Shown: positions 42,403 to 53,759 of the stretch, one piece after another | Layout: each line of letters opens with the position of its first letter | How positions within the stretch are numbered: position 1 is the stretch's first letter | Assembly (NCBI RefSeq): GCF_964204645.1 | Contig: NC_134030.1 | Coordinates: 17,985,110 to 18,049,109, forward strand | Source: Tubulanus polymorphus | Lineage: Eukaryota; Nemertea; Palaeonemertea; Tubulaniformes; Tubulanidae | DNA length: 64,000 bases | Direction of reading: 5' to 3' | Program-made: the position numbers and the translations under genes | Notes under the pieces: model-generated | The model's database searches: none | Seen by the model: the letters and a program-made list of their open reading frames with translations, nothing else | Told to the model about the DNA's origin: nothing

Positions 42403-42420
42403 CCCCAGCGTTCTACTCAG

Positions 42421-42510
42421 GGGTGAGAGGGAGAGGGAGAGGGAGATGGAGAGGGAGAGGGAGAGGGAGAGGGAGAGGGAGAGCGAGAGGGAGAGGGAGA
42501 GGGAGAGCTT
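42421..42510. repeat. (GGGAGA)n purine tract
   Basis: About fifteen hexamers with few interruptions; purine-only on the plus strand. Confidence 0.9.
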
Positions 42511-43042
42511 TTTCAAACCAACACAGACGAATATTTGCACGAGGCCTCCGGTAGATGTCGCTATACCTCAAAAAGATATTTAAGGCCTTTTGTAAAAATT
42601 CAGAAATCCACACGACCCGATCCCAACAGGGATAAGGGTTTGTTTGACACATCCCAATGAACTCACTATTCCAAATTGCGCGTCGAACTTTAATTTCAAA
42701 CGCCGATAAAATATGATTATATATCACGGATTTCATTAGACAATATTTAAAAAGCCGCCATACTAATCCAGAGGTGGAAATTTAATTTACATTTATCATC
42801 AAAAGCCACTAACATGTGCTGCCAAAACGACTTCTATAAAGTGAGAACGATTTTGTTTAATATCGTGTCAACACACGTCAAACGAAGAACTCTGTTCGAG
42901 TGTATCCTCACTTAACGAAGTAAGTGAAGCTATAGACGACAAGCTCAAATATTTCATTTCATAGTTACATGTAGATGTTACTCCGTAGATGTTATATACT
43001 TGTTATTTCGGTAAATCTAATTGAATCATTTATTTCATCAGA

Positions 43043-43115
43043 ATGTTTACTAAAACTCTTTTCATCGCGCTGGCCTTGTTTATGGTCATCGGAGCCGTCG
43101 CGGCAACTGAGGGTA
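43043..43115 (+). CDS. Possible first exon of a secreted protein
   Basis: ATG followed by a textbook signal peptide (MFTKTLFIALALFMVIGAVA, cleavage likely at AVA-A) and a possible donor (GAGGGTAGGCTT) that would interrupt the frame before TGA. No downstream exon was confirmed; candidate acceptors were considered near 47162 and 48157 without proof. Could be a small secreted peptide gene or a chance frame. Confidence 0.4.
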
Positions 43116-44025
43116 GGCTTTGATAATTAAATCGATTCTGTTTTAAATATGCATTTCTAACTCTGCGAACATAAACTTAAGTTCATGCTATGAAGGCTAA
43201 ATTGTCATAGGAATAAGAGTAAAGATCCTGTTCACCCATTTCACGTGCACTGTTCGCATACCATATTTTGTCCATCAAACGGCAGTCAACCCTTACTTTT
43301 TGCTCGAGGCCAATACTCGGGATTCGAACCTGCTTGTTTCGGATCGGGTTGATTGTAATAAGACCGAGCTTATTTACAGGTGTGCGAAAGGTGAAGAGAG
43401 GAACCACGTGTTGGTGGGGTCCAAGAAAGGGTGTATATTACTTCTTCGATTACTACTATACCAATACAAAATTGCTACACGCTTCTTCAACTAAAAGCGC
43501 CACATATTGGGCATCATTTTCATCAGTACAAGATGAACAATCGATATTTCATATTCATTTTCATGAATTCTTATTTTTGTAGTTTACATATTCCATTTAT
43601 TTTGTAACATATCTATTTCTTTATTAAATATGTCTGACACCATGTGTTTTGATGAGCAGACATCAAGTCTGGCTAAGTATTGTTTAAATCTCAGAATAGC
43701 TACTGAGCCAGAACAGCCAATTATCACAAATTCACTAATTACTGGCATGTTTAGTTTGAACCTAGTAACGGGCAAACTCGGTGTTGAAAACAATGCCTGA
43801 CCAATCAAATTGTAAATCTAATATATATTTACTTTTACTTTTTATCAAACCTAGCAGTTTTAGTAAATGATTAATTAAATTCGATTTTTGGCCATTTTGA
43901 TCTTATATGAATACGTATTTGTAACTATAATAATCTGTTGTATTTTTAAAATGCTTGTAATAATTCTATAATCATGTAGACACTCTGGTTTTGGACTCCG
44001 ACAAATAAGGATCATAATCAAATAA
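43116..44025. other. Unassigned sequence
   Basis: No gene recognised. A CTCGGGATTCGAACCTG block at 43315-43332 resembles a tRNA T-arm/B box but lacks the rest of a tRNA. Confidence 0.3.
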
Positions 44026-44028
44026 TAT

Positions 44029-44105
<77 letters not shown>
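44026..44105. repeat. (TA)n microsatellite
   Basis: About 40 uninterrupted TA units. Confidence 0.95.
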
Positions 44106-44109
<4 letters not shown>

Positions 44110-47100
44110 CTATCTTCTTGGATATTACTGGTTTTTCAGGTTGTTCGCTCTCACCACGCTTAGTTACCCCCACAAATAGATATCGCACAGTTTTGTCATG
44201 TTATACTACTTTGAGAAGCCGAATTGTTGTAATAAGGCTTTGGGGATACGTTGTTATTAACACAGCAGCTGGAGAGATGTGCAGATATTGAATAAACACG
44301 ATATATTTGTGACATTCAATGAGTTGAATAGAAACAGTCAACCTGCCACTTAAAATACAGCACATTTTTATGTTTTTTTCTTTCTTTTTTCTGTCAACAA
44401 GCGGCGTGTGTCAGTCATTGCAAGCATTCATACAAATTGGTGCCCCGGGTTCGAATCCACTCATTTTCCGAGCTGACGAATGGTGGATAAACGGCCAGAG
44501 ATGCTACGGGTTTGAACACAGTCGGAGTGATACTGCTGACTAGCTCGGTTGCCGAACAGAAGACAAGCAGGGTGACCCAAGTTCAAATCAAGTATACCAC
44601 GATAGTTCAAATGCTCCACCCCTAGCGCACCTCAATTCAGAGGACAAGTTAACACAATCAATTTTCATCAACCAATAAGTTTGGAACAAGCCGGGACAAG
44701 CGATGGTACAAATCCCAGGCGCACAAACAAGTGACAATAGTGGAAGTGGAAGTTTGGAATGGCGAACCGATCACATTTATATCACGTCATTAATATATTA
44801 AGGAATAATGATACATCTAATAATATTTATTCACAGTCCGTTACATACAATAATTCAACTGATTTTAGAAATTCACGATGTTACGAAAATTGGACAAATA
44901 ACACGATGGTAGAATTAAACATAAGACAGTGAGCTGATATTTCAAACACAATGAAAAAATATAGCTGCATAGCAGCGATAACGGGTTTCTGCTAACGGGC
45001 TTCTTCCTCTGTTTTTGTAGCGTACGAAGATTTCTTCGAAATAATTCTAGCCCATAACATATGACTATTGCCAAGAAGCGCAACCTGTGTCAACATTATG
45101 CTGGATATGTGGATATTAGGAGTCCATTTGTCAAAGCATCGAAGCAATACAGTCCAACCTGTTTATGTCTCAGATGGAGCGCGCGGGCCAGGGCCGTCAT
45201 TATATTGCTGACTTATCCAAATTGCACTTACACAGCGCAACGTTTTTTAGTGTGTAAACTCCATCGTACTCAGCGTTACAGGACCGTGAGGAATTGAATT
45301 TTAGCCACCTGAGCCCTTGGCTTGATTCGAGCAAAATACCTTAAATGACTTCACAGAATTTGATTATGAGTCTAGGATTTTCTAAATTTTTGAAGAATGC
45401 TTTCTCTGGTTTTGAGATCAATTGAAATTCACTCCTGAATACATTAGTAAAAAATTATTCAAATAGATTCTTAATTTATTGAAAGAAATTCTACTGAACA
45501 CAGATTTTGAAATAAATTATGTGTCGATTGATCCAGACGAAGTAATTACAGCTAAATCAACTGACAGTCAACATGGTGGAGCTTTCATTTATCTACGGAT
45601 AATTTGTCTACCCCTGATGATACAAGCTTTTTGGCTACACCTTTTGAAACATCAACGCCTGATCTAATCGCACCAATTAGTCAGCCACAATCGATTTTCA
45701 TGCCATCTGACCACATTCCACCTGTAATTAAGCAATGAAATGTAATAATTACTCGGTTATATAATATCATAGAGGAGTGAAAGAAAGTATAATAACTGAT
45801 TACTTATCCAAATATTGTAAACATGGCAACTGAAAAAATAACAATTACATGAAACGTCACGTACTTACAGCATCTGAGACAGTTGCGCTTAAGTTACGAC
45901 AATGACGAAAAAGCTTGATTTGGAACGTACACTTGCACACTGTGGTTTAAATTTATTTCCACCAGCTGCAAGAATCGGCAAAGGATTGAAGACCGTAGTG
46001 ACCAGTTCATTCCACGAATTATAGCTGGAAAGAAAGTAATCGAAATAAATAGTCGTACACATAAGTCTAAACCAGCCCCTTACTAACAACTTAGGCTTTC
46101 CATTGTCTCTATTCACTACATTTAGGGCTTATTCTAGGTGTATCCCCCCAAAAAAGCTAGGTTAAGTAGCTAGACCAACAATGATCATTGCTTCACCGAG
46201 TACTCATTTGCTACCATATGTACTAATATTATAAAGAAATCATGTAAAACATTCCCTGGTAAACGGATTCTCACCTTAAATTACGTAATAACTGCTGTCG
46301 TTGTCATCGATCTGAGTCGTCGAGTGAACGCGGAAGTAAATTTCAGTATGAAGATTCTTACCATTTCTGTCCATATTACGTTGAATCGAGCCAGAAATCT
46401 TCAGGAAATGTAGCCAACGTAAATTGATTTACAAATAGAATTAACCAATTGACTCATTTTAAGGATCATGGTTTCGTGAAATTCATTAAGGTCCTAAAAC
46501 TCGCGATAAATTCAAGCCGAAAATGATTTCAACCATCCGCCATGTTTCATTCATAAGACACTTATTACGCACCAGCTGTAGTTATCGTTCGTGGGAAATG
46601 ACGAATCCGGACTAATTGTAAGTCCGATTCCGTGATTTACGGTTGACTCAAGATCGTGCGGTAAGTTTTAGGCCTTTCGGGGTGCACTTTTATCAACGGA
46701 TTCTTTGCGTTATTCTTGTCTCTGTTTATACCCGGTAATTATGCGGGATTAATTCATAATAGATTACTATACGCAAATTCGAAATGGTCAGACAAAGATA
46801 ATGAGACAAAGTTATATATTTTTTACTTCATGTAATAATTGTTTTTTATTATATGGAAATTAGATAGTCAGGGTAATATTTCCAACCGGTTCACAAATCC
46901 CGCAGTACCCGCCACATTTACCAGATGCTTTCCTGCGATTGTCAGCATTAATGCTAGCCTGACTTATTGGACGCCAACCAGCTGCCTTCCATTTCGTCTA
47001 CAAAATAAAAATCATCGTTGAAATTTTACCAAACCTGCATTCTTATCAACAGATCCGTACACTGTTTACTGTTATGTACATGACTTATACTATGAAATTG

Positions 47101-47489
47101 CTCAGCTAAAAAAGCGAAGTGCGTTTCTACTCAATGATTTGATTTTGCATTATTATTCCAGAGGTTTTGAACGGTGCGTTGATAGTTGTTATTCCCACGG
47201 GGAAACACTGCAATATCAGAACATCGAAATGTGTTTCTTTCAAGAAGATTGCACCAATCAACTCACGTCAAAACGAAAAAAAACTATATTCACACATTTT
47301 TGAGTTATCAACAAACATGTCGTTTTTAAATGATTTTCAATTTAAGTTAATCCTATCAACTAGATGTATCAAAAATATGCATTTGATACATGTATGTATA
47401 TGGATATATATTATTTTAGTGAACGTGAGAGTGAATGTTGTTTTAGTTTAGCTTTGGGAAGGGTAGGGTAGGGTTAGAGAGGGTAAAAA
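44106..47489. other. Unassigned host sequence
   Basis: No gene recognised. A short frame at 45479-45560 followed in another frame by a Thr/Ser/Pro-rich stretch to 45738 might be an exon remnant, but has no domain. Open frame 47167-47451 has a plausible acceptor (CCAG at 47159-47162) but no recognised product. Confidence 0.35.
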
Positions 47490-47650
47490 TATAACAAGAA
47501 AAATAATTTTAATAAATTATTTGACGCCTGCGAAAAAAGAAATGTACTTAGAATTTCTGGGATAAGCAATGTGGAATTGCAAATTTGAAATCGAAGTTTT
47601 CAGAAATTTGGGAATTATGAGATTGGGCGATTGGGTAGATGATACAGGTC
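47490..47650. repeat. Direct repeat, copy 2 (partner 42256-42402)
   Basis: Same ordered blocks as copy 1 with small indels. Confidence 0.7.
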
Positions 47651-48794
47651 TTCGACTGGTCTAATTAAAAAACATTGTCATCTTGCGCCGACTACGATTC
47701 ACTTTTGCCTCTAAGCTTGTCTGCAACTACATTGCCTCCATGGTTGAAGACAGAGCTCTTCTGATGTCTGCTTCATCATGACTTCGAGCATATCGTGTAA
47801 CCAGCCGGCGGCCCGGTCCCCGGGGCCCGGTTTGGTTGTCACTCGATATCCTAGTCTTGAGTCTGGGATGAAGTAGTTATTGTCATTTGAATAACTTATT
47901 TATGTTAAGTTGTAACTTTATTGAATTTGGGAATTTTATCCCGGAATTTCAATGTAATAATTATCAATAAAGAATTGAATTGAATTGTCACCTAATACAC
48001 ATGCCATCAGTGGACGCGGAGCCGTATATGACAGCTTTGCTATTATAAATTGCTAATCTCATGAAACCTGCATACCCCTAATATCGAACATATTTTCTAA
48101 AACATTTGAATATTGAATTTATATGTTTACACTTTTGTATATTGACCGCTTGTAGCCGCCGATGAAATTCACGCCGGCCCTACACAGATCGTAGATAGCT
48201 TCGTCATTCCACCAGCATCCCCATGTCAGGGTCTGACTTTCATATCAGACTTCCAAATCGTGTATACATCCGCCATTTGACCGAATGATCCGATTTACTT
48301 ATCATTTCTATATATGCCTGCCGCTTCTGATATAATCATACATCCTTTACTATTACAATACGTCTTCTCGTGATATTCAATGCAATATGACATTTTGACG
48401 TTCAAATAGAGGTCATTATATAATCACAGGAAGCCATTCTACATCTTTGTCAATAATATTTTGCAAATAGCTTGTATGTGTATATAAAGACCTGTGACGT
48501 TTTGCACATCGATTTACGGCTGTCGTTTGTAAAATGACGCTGAATGGTTAACATTGTTTAGGTTTCATAATGGTAACGTTTTATAAGGCGTCAAAAAATG
48601 GAAATATACATTTAAAGCCTTTATATAGCTATTTCCCAATCCCGATAACTTAGGCTGCCAAACATCAACCCCAATCTGTGGTTTGCCTATTCAGGCTGGT
48701 TAGAAGATTGTTTACGTGTGTACTTCAAGTTAAACTAAAATTCTGAAAATTCGACCGCCGATCACCCGACTGTATCTGCACCGAAATAACTTAC

Positions 48795-48953
48795 CGCGAT
48801 TGTATCGAATTCGAAACTAGTTCCGGTCAAATCTAATGCGAATCCACCAGATATTTTTCCAACTCCAACGCAACCACCTCCCTGACCAAATGGAATTTTT
48901 ACTGGTCCTGTAGGTGTTGAATATGTGTAATCGTTACCTATTACATGGAGAGT
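48795..48953 (-). CDS. GON-domain exon (C-terminal half)
   Basis: 159 nt (53 codons) with acceptor CAG before 48953 and donor GTAAGT after 48795, phase 0 on both sides. The translation continues the GON pattern from the upstream exon: an aromatic strand (VIGNDYTYS), PVKIPFGQGGGCVG and a final GGFALDLTGTSFEF. GON domains are extracellular, best known at the C-terminus of ADAMTS9/20-type metalloproteinases, and occur in other invertebrate secreted proteins. The rest of the gene is not resolved. Confidence 0.6.
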
Positions 48954-49295
48954 CTGAAAAAAAACGTGAATATATATACTTGTATACATAATCTTTTTAG
49001 GATTTACTGGACATATGAATTTTCGTATCTATCGTCAAAGCACAAAATAATACAAGATTTATAAATCATGATGATGAACAGAAGACGCGCGTCTGGAACC
49101 TGAAGCTGTAATCCAGGACATCCATGTTACACTACTAATGATTTAGTACTTTACGCGTCCACACCATCGTAGAGTGCGCTTGAGAATAGTTTTTCCCGAT
49201 GGTGGTTCTTTGATTTCCAAGATTTTTATATTGTTTTTAAATTTCGCTATTTCGCAATATATGAGCATGATTAATTTCAAACTTGACGACGATAA

Positions 49296-49615
49296 TCTAA
49301 CTCGGTGTGGGCGAGTGGTTAACGCGTTCGACTCTGGGAATCCAGGTTGAACCCCGTGCATAACCATTGTGCCTCCGGGCAAGACACATACCCTCATTGC
49401 TTCTCTCCACCCAGGAAGAAAGACACTCTAAATATTTGGATGGATATATGAAAGTTGTGGGTACTGGAGTGTGTAATGGGTAGTGTAGTGTGATCTGTGT
49501 GCATTTGTGGCCAGCACACAGATCACATTGTTCAATGGGGTTTGGTCCAGGACTCGCGAGATTTTCAACAACACGGAAGTAACGTGTAATAAATGATGAC
49601 TTGAATTGCATGACT
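49296..49615 (+). mobile_element. tRNA-derived SINE
   Basis: The head has an A box (GTGGGCGAGTGG) and a B-box-like GGTTGAACCCC about 35 nt later, a tRNA-like promoter. A 250-bp tRNA-unrelated body follows, with an imperfect internal palindrome around GATCTGTGTGCATTTGTGGCC / GGCCAGCACACAGATC. No A-rich tail is obvious. Confidence 0.6.
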
Positions 49616-50307
49616 ACCTACCACCCCTCATTATTGTTGGAAAACTAAACGTTCGGCACTGACTAAAAATTAGTAATAACATTTTAGAAATGCCCAGAAT
49701 TTTAACTTAGGTTCTATCTCATTTTTATTTTACAATTACGATTGGTATAAATTTTTTTAAACGGCCGTTAAGGCTTCATGTTTCGTCTGCAATTCACTGC
49801 AAATAGTTACGCAACTACGCACATTTCAGTGTTTTAAGCAGCTGTACACTCAATCGGCACCGTTCGTGACTAGCTTCACTGCGGAATTATCATTAATTAA
49901 CATCGCCATATCACATCATCAACTTATATTGTGCCTTAAAACCCTAACGGCCGAAATAATTGAAATGCACACACGATTTCTATCATTGAAAATTGAGAGA
50001 GTGGCCATGTTTGTGTTTGCTGCTTCGTAAATCCCGCGCGGTGGGGCAACCACGCGGAGTGGGGCCGATACGTCCAGGAGTAAAATGGGTACCTGGTCTG
50101 ATAGATGACTTCCAGCTGCTCGGATGTTTCTTCTACTCAGGGAGGCTCGACTGATAAATGGTTAGGATAAGAGTCAAAGGCTGGGGGGTTAAGGGTTCGA
50201 TAGACTAGAATTACTGTCTCTGTCGCTAGATATCGTACTATCGTGTGCTTGGTTGGAGTCATAGAAAGTCTAAACGTATCTCTATAAGTCAATTTTATGC
50301 GACGTAC

Positions 50308-50425
50308 CTGCGGGTCTATGCGGATCTTTTGCCAAGTAGTTTTACCGCAGTGAGCCATGTTGTGATGATCGCACGTGACTTGTCCGTAGTTTATCGCTTT
50401 CAGTGTGATATATTCTTTTCTACAC
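50308..50425 (-). CDS. GON-domain exon (N-terminal half)
   Basis: 118 nt with acceptor AG before 50425 and donor GTACGT after 50308; it ends in phase 0, matching the start of the exon at 48953. The translation (CRKEYITLKAINYG, TTWQKIRIDPQ) fits the middle of a GON domain: the KEYITL strand, then a W/F-KIRID strand. Upstream phase needs two bases from an unidentified exon. Confidence 0.6.
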
Positions 50426-51700
50426 CTGCTGCAGAAGATCGTAACTGGTACAGACTTCGATCCAAGATACAGTGTGTAATAGCCCGAAGCAGTGGCACCG
50501 GCATCTATACAAGTCTTTGGAAGTTCATCACAACACCATGCTTAAATAAAGATTTGATTCTTAAAAGGGTGATAGGTAGCTTAGATAATAGCTTACGGAC
50601 TAGTTTTTATTGGTGATCTATCAGCAACTTATTTTGATGTTTTATTCACACATGAAAATATTTGAAGAAAAGATGCATTATGCGTTCAGATTTTGAAAAT
50701 AGATATATGTTATGCGTGTTCCCTGGAAATTAATGAAATTTTTGGCCATTAGCAACTATCAAATTTGATGGACCTATAAATGTTATGGAGTGTGGGACAC
50801 TGACCATATATGTGAAAACAGTAAAAGTGCAATGTCTGGTTTACTTACAACGCGTATATAATCGATTAATTGGTATATATGAAAGTTTCGATTCTTTTAG
50901 GAATATATTAAGATTTTCTATTTATATACTTTATTCCAAGGTTAGTTTTACCTTTATGAACGACAGCGATTAGAAAAGTAAGAATCAATGAAGTCGTTTT
51001 CATTTTTTCAGATATTGACCAAACAAGCAAAGAACAGATCTGCAAAAGTCGAAACGAACGCCGATGATTAAACCATTGCATTCGATTCGTTGAAATTAAT
51101 TCGATCTTATCGAAAAATCGAAGGAATTTTTCCGAACTTACCTCTTACGACGTAGTCAATGCCTTAGTTGAATCCCTGATTAAAGCAAGGAGAATTTATA
51201 GTCGCCGTCACGTGTCGAGCAATTCCCTTTGTCCTATCAAGACAGTACAAGCATGATCAAGTATCCATTGTAGTCTCAACAATTATGTAAAGTAAAATTG
51301 TCGAGTGCTAGAGGCGATCAATAAATCACAGATGGCAAAATAATAGAAACAACATATTTTGAAGTGTGTCTGACGTCTGACGACGATATTTAATTCTAAA
51401 AGCTAAATTTCAAGAGCCGAGGTCTATTGTTGTACGCGGTGTAGTTAGTAACTTAAACTTAAGCATCTGGCACAGAAGTCAGAAGATTTGATTAGAATTT
51501 TAATCGGTGAGTTCATGTAGGTCTTCTTGCTGCAGAAAATACGCTGCAATTAATATGTGTATAACACATTATTATTCGAAAATGGAATTATTAAATTCGT
51601 GGAATCAGTTGTAAAGCTGAAAAAAATACGATTATGATTGGGCCAGGATAAAGACAAAGCAATAAGTAACCTGGCAGACTAGGTTGAGGCAAATATATGA
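50426..51700. other. Intronic or intergenic sequence
   Basis: No exon could be supported here, though remaining monooxygenase exons would be expected in this interval if that gene is complete. Confidence 0.35.
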
Positions 51701-51716
51701 TTCATCAGTGGAACAC

Positions 51717-51813
51717 TGACCGAGGCTACAATATTGTAACCTAGGTCGGTTGACTTGCGCGGATTTATCTGCATACACTGACCGAGGCTACAATATTGTA
51801 ACCTCGGTCGGTT
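51717..51813. repeat. Two copies of a 32-bp palindrome
   Basis: ACCGAGGCTACAATATTGTA followed by ACCTAGGTCGGT (51719-51750) and the same with ACCTCGGTCGGT (51781-51812). Each is near-perfectly self-complementary around AATATT. A GACCGAGG core is shared with the dispersed repeat family. Confidence 0.75.
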
Positions 51814-51927
51814 TACTGCATTTGCAGTATTCACTAATCCAAGATCAAGATCAGTCAGTTTACTTGATCAGTTTTTGAAGTTATTGCTTACCCGATGTCA
51901 GTCGGTTGACTTGTAGTTTTGACTTAC

Positions 51928-53364
51928 GTGGAATGGCAACTCGAGACCGTCACGGAAATGACGTATGCGAATTCCTACTCCGGCTAAGTGCGCATGTCCG
52001 AACACTGAAACAATCTTGACTTCTTTTTCATCGCCGGTGTACTCTTTAAACGCCTGCAATCAATGAATTCATTTTCTAACATCAAATACTGGATTTTGTC
52101 GTTGTTTTTTTTACTGCATCAGGGAGGTGACTGCATTTTCACTACGTTCTTTGGAATTTGAAAAAAACGCTTTGAAATACGTGCATTTTGTAGTACATTC
52201 GAAAGAACAACTATTATCTCACCCCTTCTATACATACTCGTGGACAAAATCCACGATACTTAAACTTTTCTTGGCGCGGAGGGATAACTGTAGAAAGTGG
52301 CTCAGCAAAATCCATACCAGCCGTCATTAAACCCACGTCGCATTTACGCAGTTTCGACGTATATGTAAATCGCAGCCCTGATGTATCGTATAAACCTGCA
52401 ATATCATATCCGATAATAATCATTTATCCAGTTGTTTGAACTCTGATATGCTGTATAATAGTCATTCCTTACGATGGTTCTCAGTGAAATATCGAATATT
52501 TGAATTCTAATTAATTCTAACATTAAGATATCTACGTTTTTCGATTTCGAGGTTGTGGGACTTATATTTTACTCTACTTGCACACAATTCATTGTGAAGT
52601 TTTACGTCGTCATTTCATAATGTGTATTCATGTAGTATCTAACATGTTTTGGTCTTAATAGAGATAAAACCCACAGATAAACAAGCTTCCATAATCGATT
52701 GATCGATTGATGGTAACAGATTGATCTGCGTTGATCTATCTTATCAGAACAACTAACTGTAACGGCATCTAACCCATCAATGCGGCCTGTTGGTCTAGGG
52801 GTATGATTCTCGCTTTGGGTGCGAGAGGTCCCGGGTTCAAATCCCGGACAGGCCCAAATGTTTTATCTTTTTTATTGTTTTTCTTTATCAAAGGATCCCG
52901 CGACAGTATGAACCGGCCAGCCCCGAACTATACGCTTTTCTTAAATGCAGGTTGATTGACGTCCCACGACAAATAAATATTTCGAAAACTAATTCTTCTA
53001 CGCACCGGATTTTCTGTGCGGCTTGTCGTAATGTATTTCCAGACGGTTGTAAACACTGTCGGACGTGTCTCCAATCGATACGCCAGTGTCTCTCCGAAAG
53101 ACGATCGCCTGATATACGGAAATATGAGCGAAAATGAAAATATATGATTTAGAAGATTAGAATTTAGGAAAAGCCGGTCATTCATCGGATAACTAATGAT
53201 AACTTACGTCAGCACCAACGGAAAAAACGGCAGCGTATGTCCAACAACCATTTAGAAAACGCCGCACGCGTGGTGACTTTTCATTTCCATGGACAGATAA
53301 AACTGAATCGTTCAATCTATTGTTACGACATTCCTTAACCAGCATATGATGTACGTAAAATTCC
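51928..53364 (-). CDS. DBH/MOXD-like copper monooxygenase, four internal exons
   Basis: Exons 53364-53208, 53108-53006, 52395-52223 and 52053-51928 join in phase through GT-AG introns. They give the conserved order of copper type II ascorbate-dependent monooxygenases: a YVHHMLVKEC copper-site His-His stretch, VSIGDTSDSVYNRLEIHYDKP, YDTSGLRFTYTSKLRKCDVG...IPPRQEKF, then VFGHAHLAGVGIRIRHFRDG with a copper-binding HxH. These enzymes hydroxylate phenethylamine-type or peptide substrates in the secretory pathway. The DOMON/N-terminal exons and the C-terminal exons are not identified, so the gene is partial or disrupted. A 336-bp (CCCT)n tract abuts the first of these exons. Confidence 0.85.
52784..52855 (+). 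tRNA. tRNA-Pro (anticodon TGG)
   Basis: 72 nt. The acceptor stem GGCCTGT/ACAGGCC, D arm with TGGTCTAGGGGTATGA, anticodon stem TCTCGC/GCGAGA around TTTGGGT (anticodon TGG) and T arm CCGGGTTCAAATCCCGG all pair perfectly. Discriminator C, no encoded CCA, no intron. It lies antisense within an intron of the monooxygenase gene. A T-rich tail (TTTTATC then TTTTTT) follows as a Pol III terminator. Confidence 0.97.
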
Positions 53365-53698
53365 CTCCCTCCCTCCCTCCCTCCCCTCCCTCCCTCCCTC
53401 CCTCCCTCCCTCCCTCCCTCCCTCCCTCCCTCCCTCCCTCCCTCCCTCCCTCCCTCCCTCCCTCCCTCCCTCCCTCCCTCCCTCCCTCCCTCCCTCCCTC
53501 CCTCCCTCCCTCCCTCCCTCCCTCCCTCCCTCCCTCCCTCCCTCCCTCCCTCCCTCCCTCCCTCCCTCCCTCCCTCCCTCCCTCCCTCCCTCCCTCCCTC
53601 CCTCCCTCCCTCCCTCCCTCCCTCCCTCCCTCCCTCCCTCCCTCCATCCCTCCCTCCCTCCATCCCTCCATCCCTCCCTCCCTCCCTCCCTCCCTCCC
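53362..53698. repeat. (CCCT)n tetranucleotide tract
   Basis: About 80 CCCT units with minor CATC variants near the right end. On the minus (gene) strand it is (AGGG)n, an ideal G-quadruplex-forming sequence, reaching the splice acceptor of a monooxygenase exon. The long low-complexity open frames over it are artefacts of the repeat. Confidence 0.97.
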
Positions 53699-53759
53699 GT
53701 GGTCATGGTATGTTATTCGAAAAAGACCGGCGCTGGACTAGACGCGGGAAATTTGTATG

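Noticed and set aside
49296-49360. A functional tRNA gene
   Set aside because: A and B boxes are present but the acceptor stem and anticodon arm do not pair; it is a SINE head.
53193-53741. Long Ser-Leu-Pro-Pro and Gly-Arg-Glu-Gly frames
   Set aside because: Translation of the (CCCT)n tract in all frames; only the monooxygenase exon at its left edge is real.
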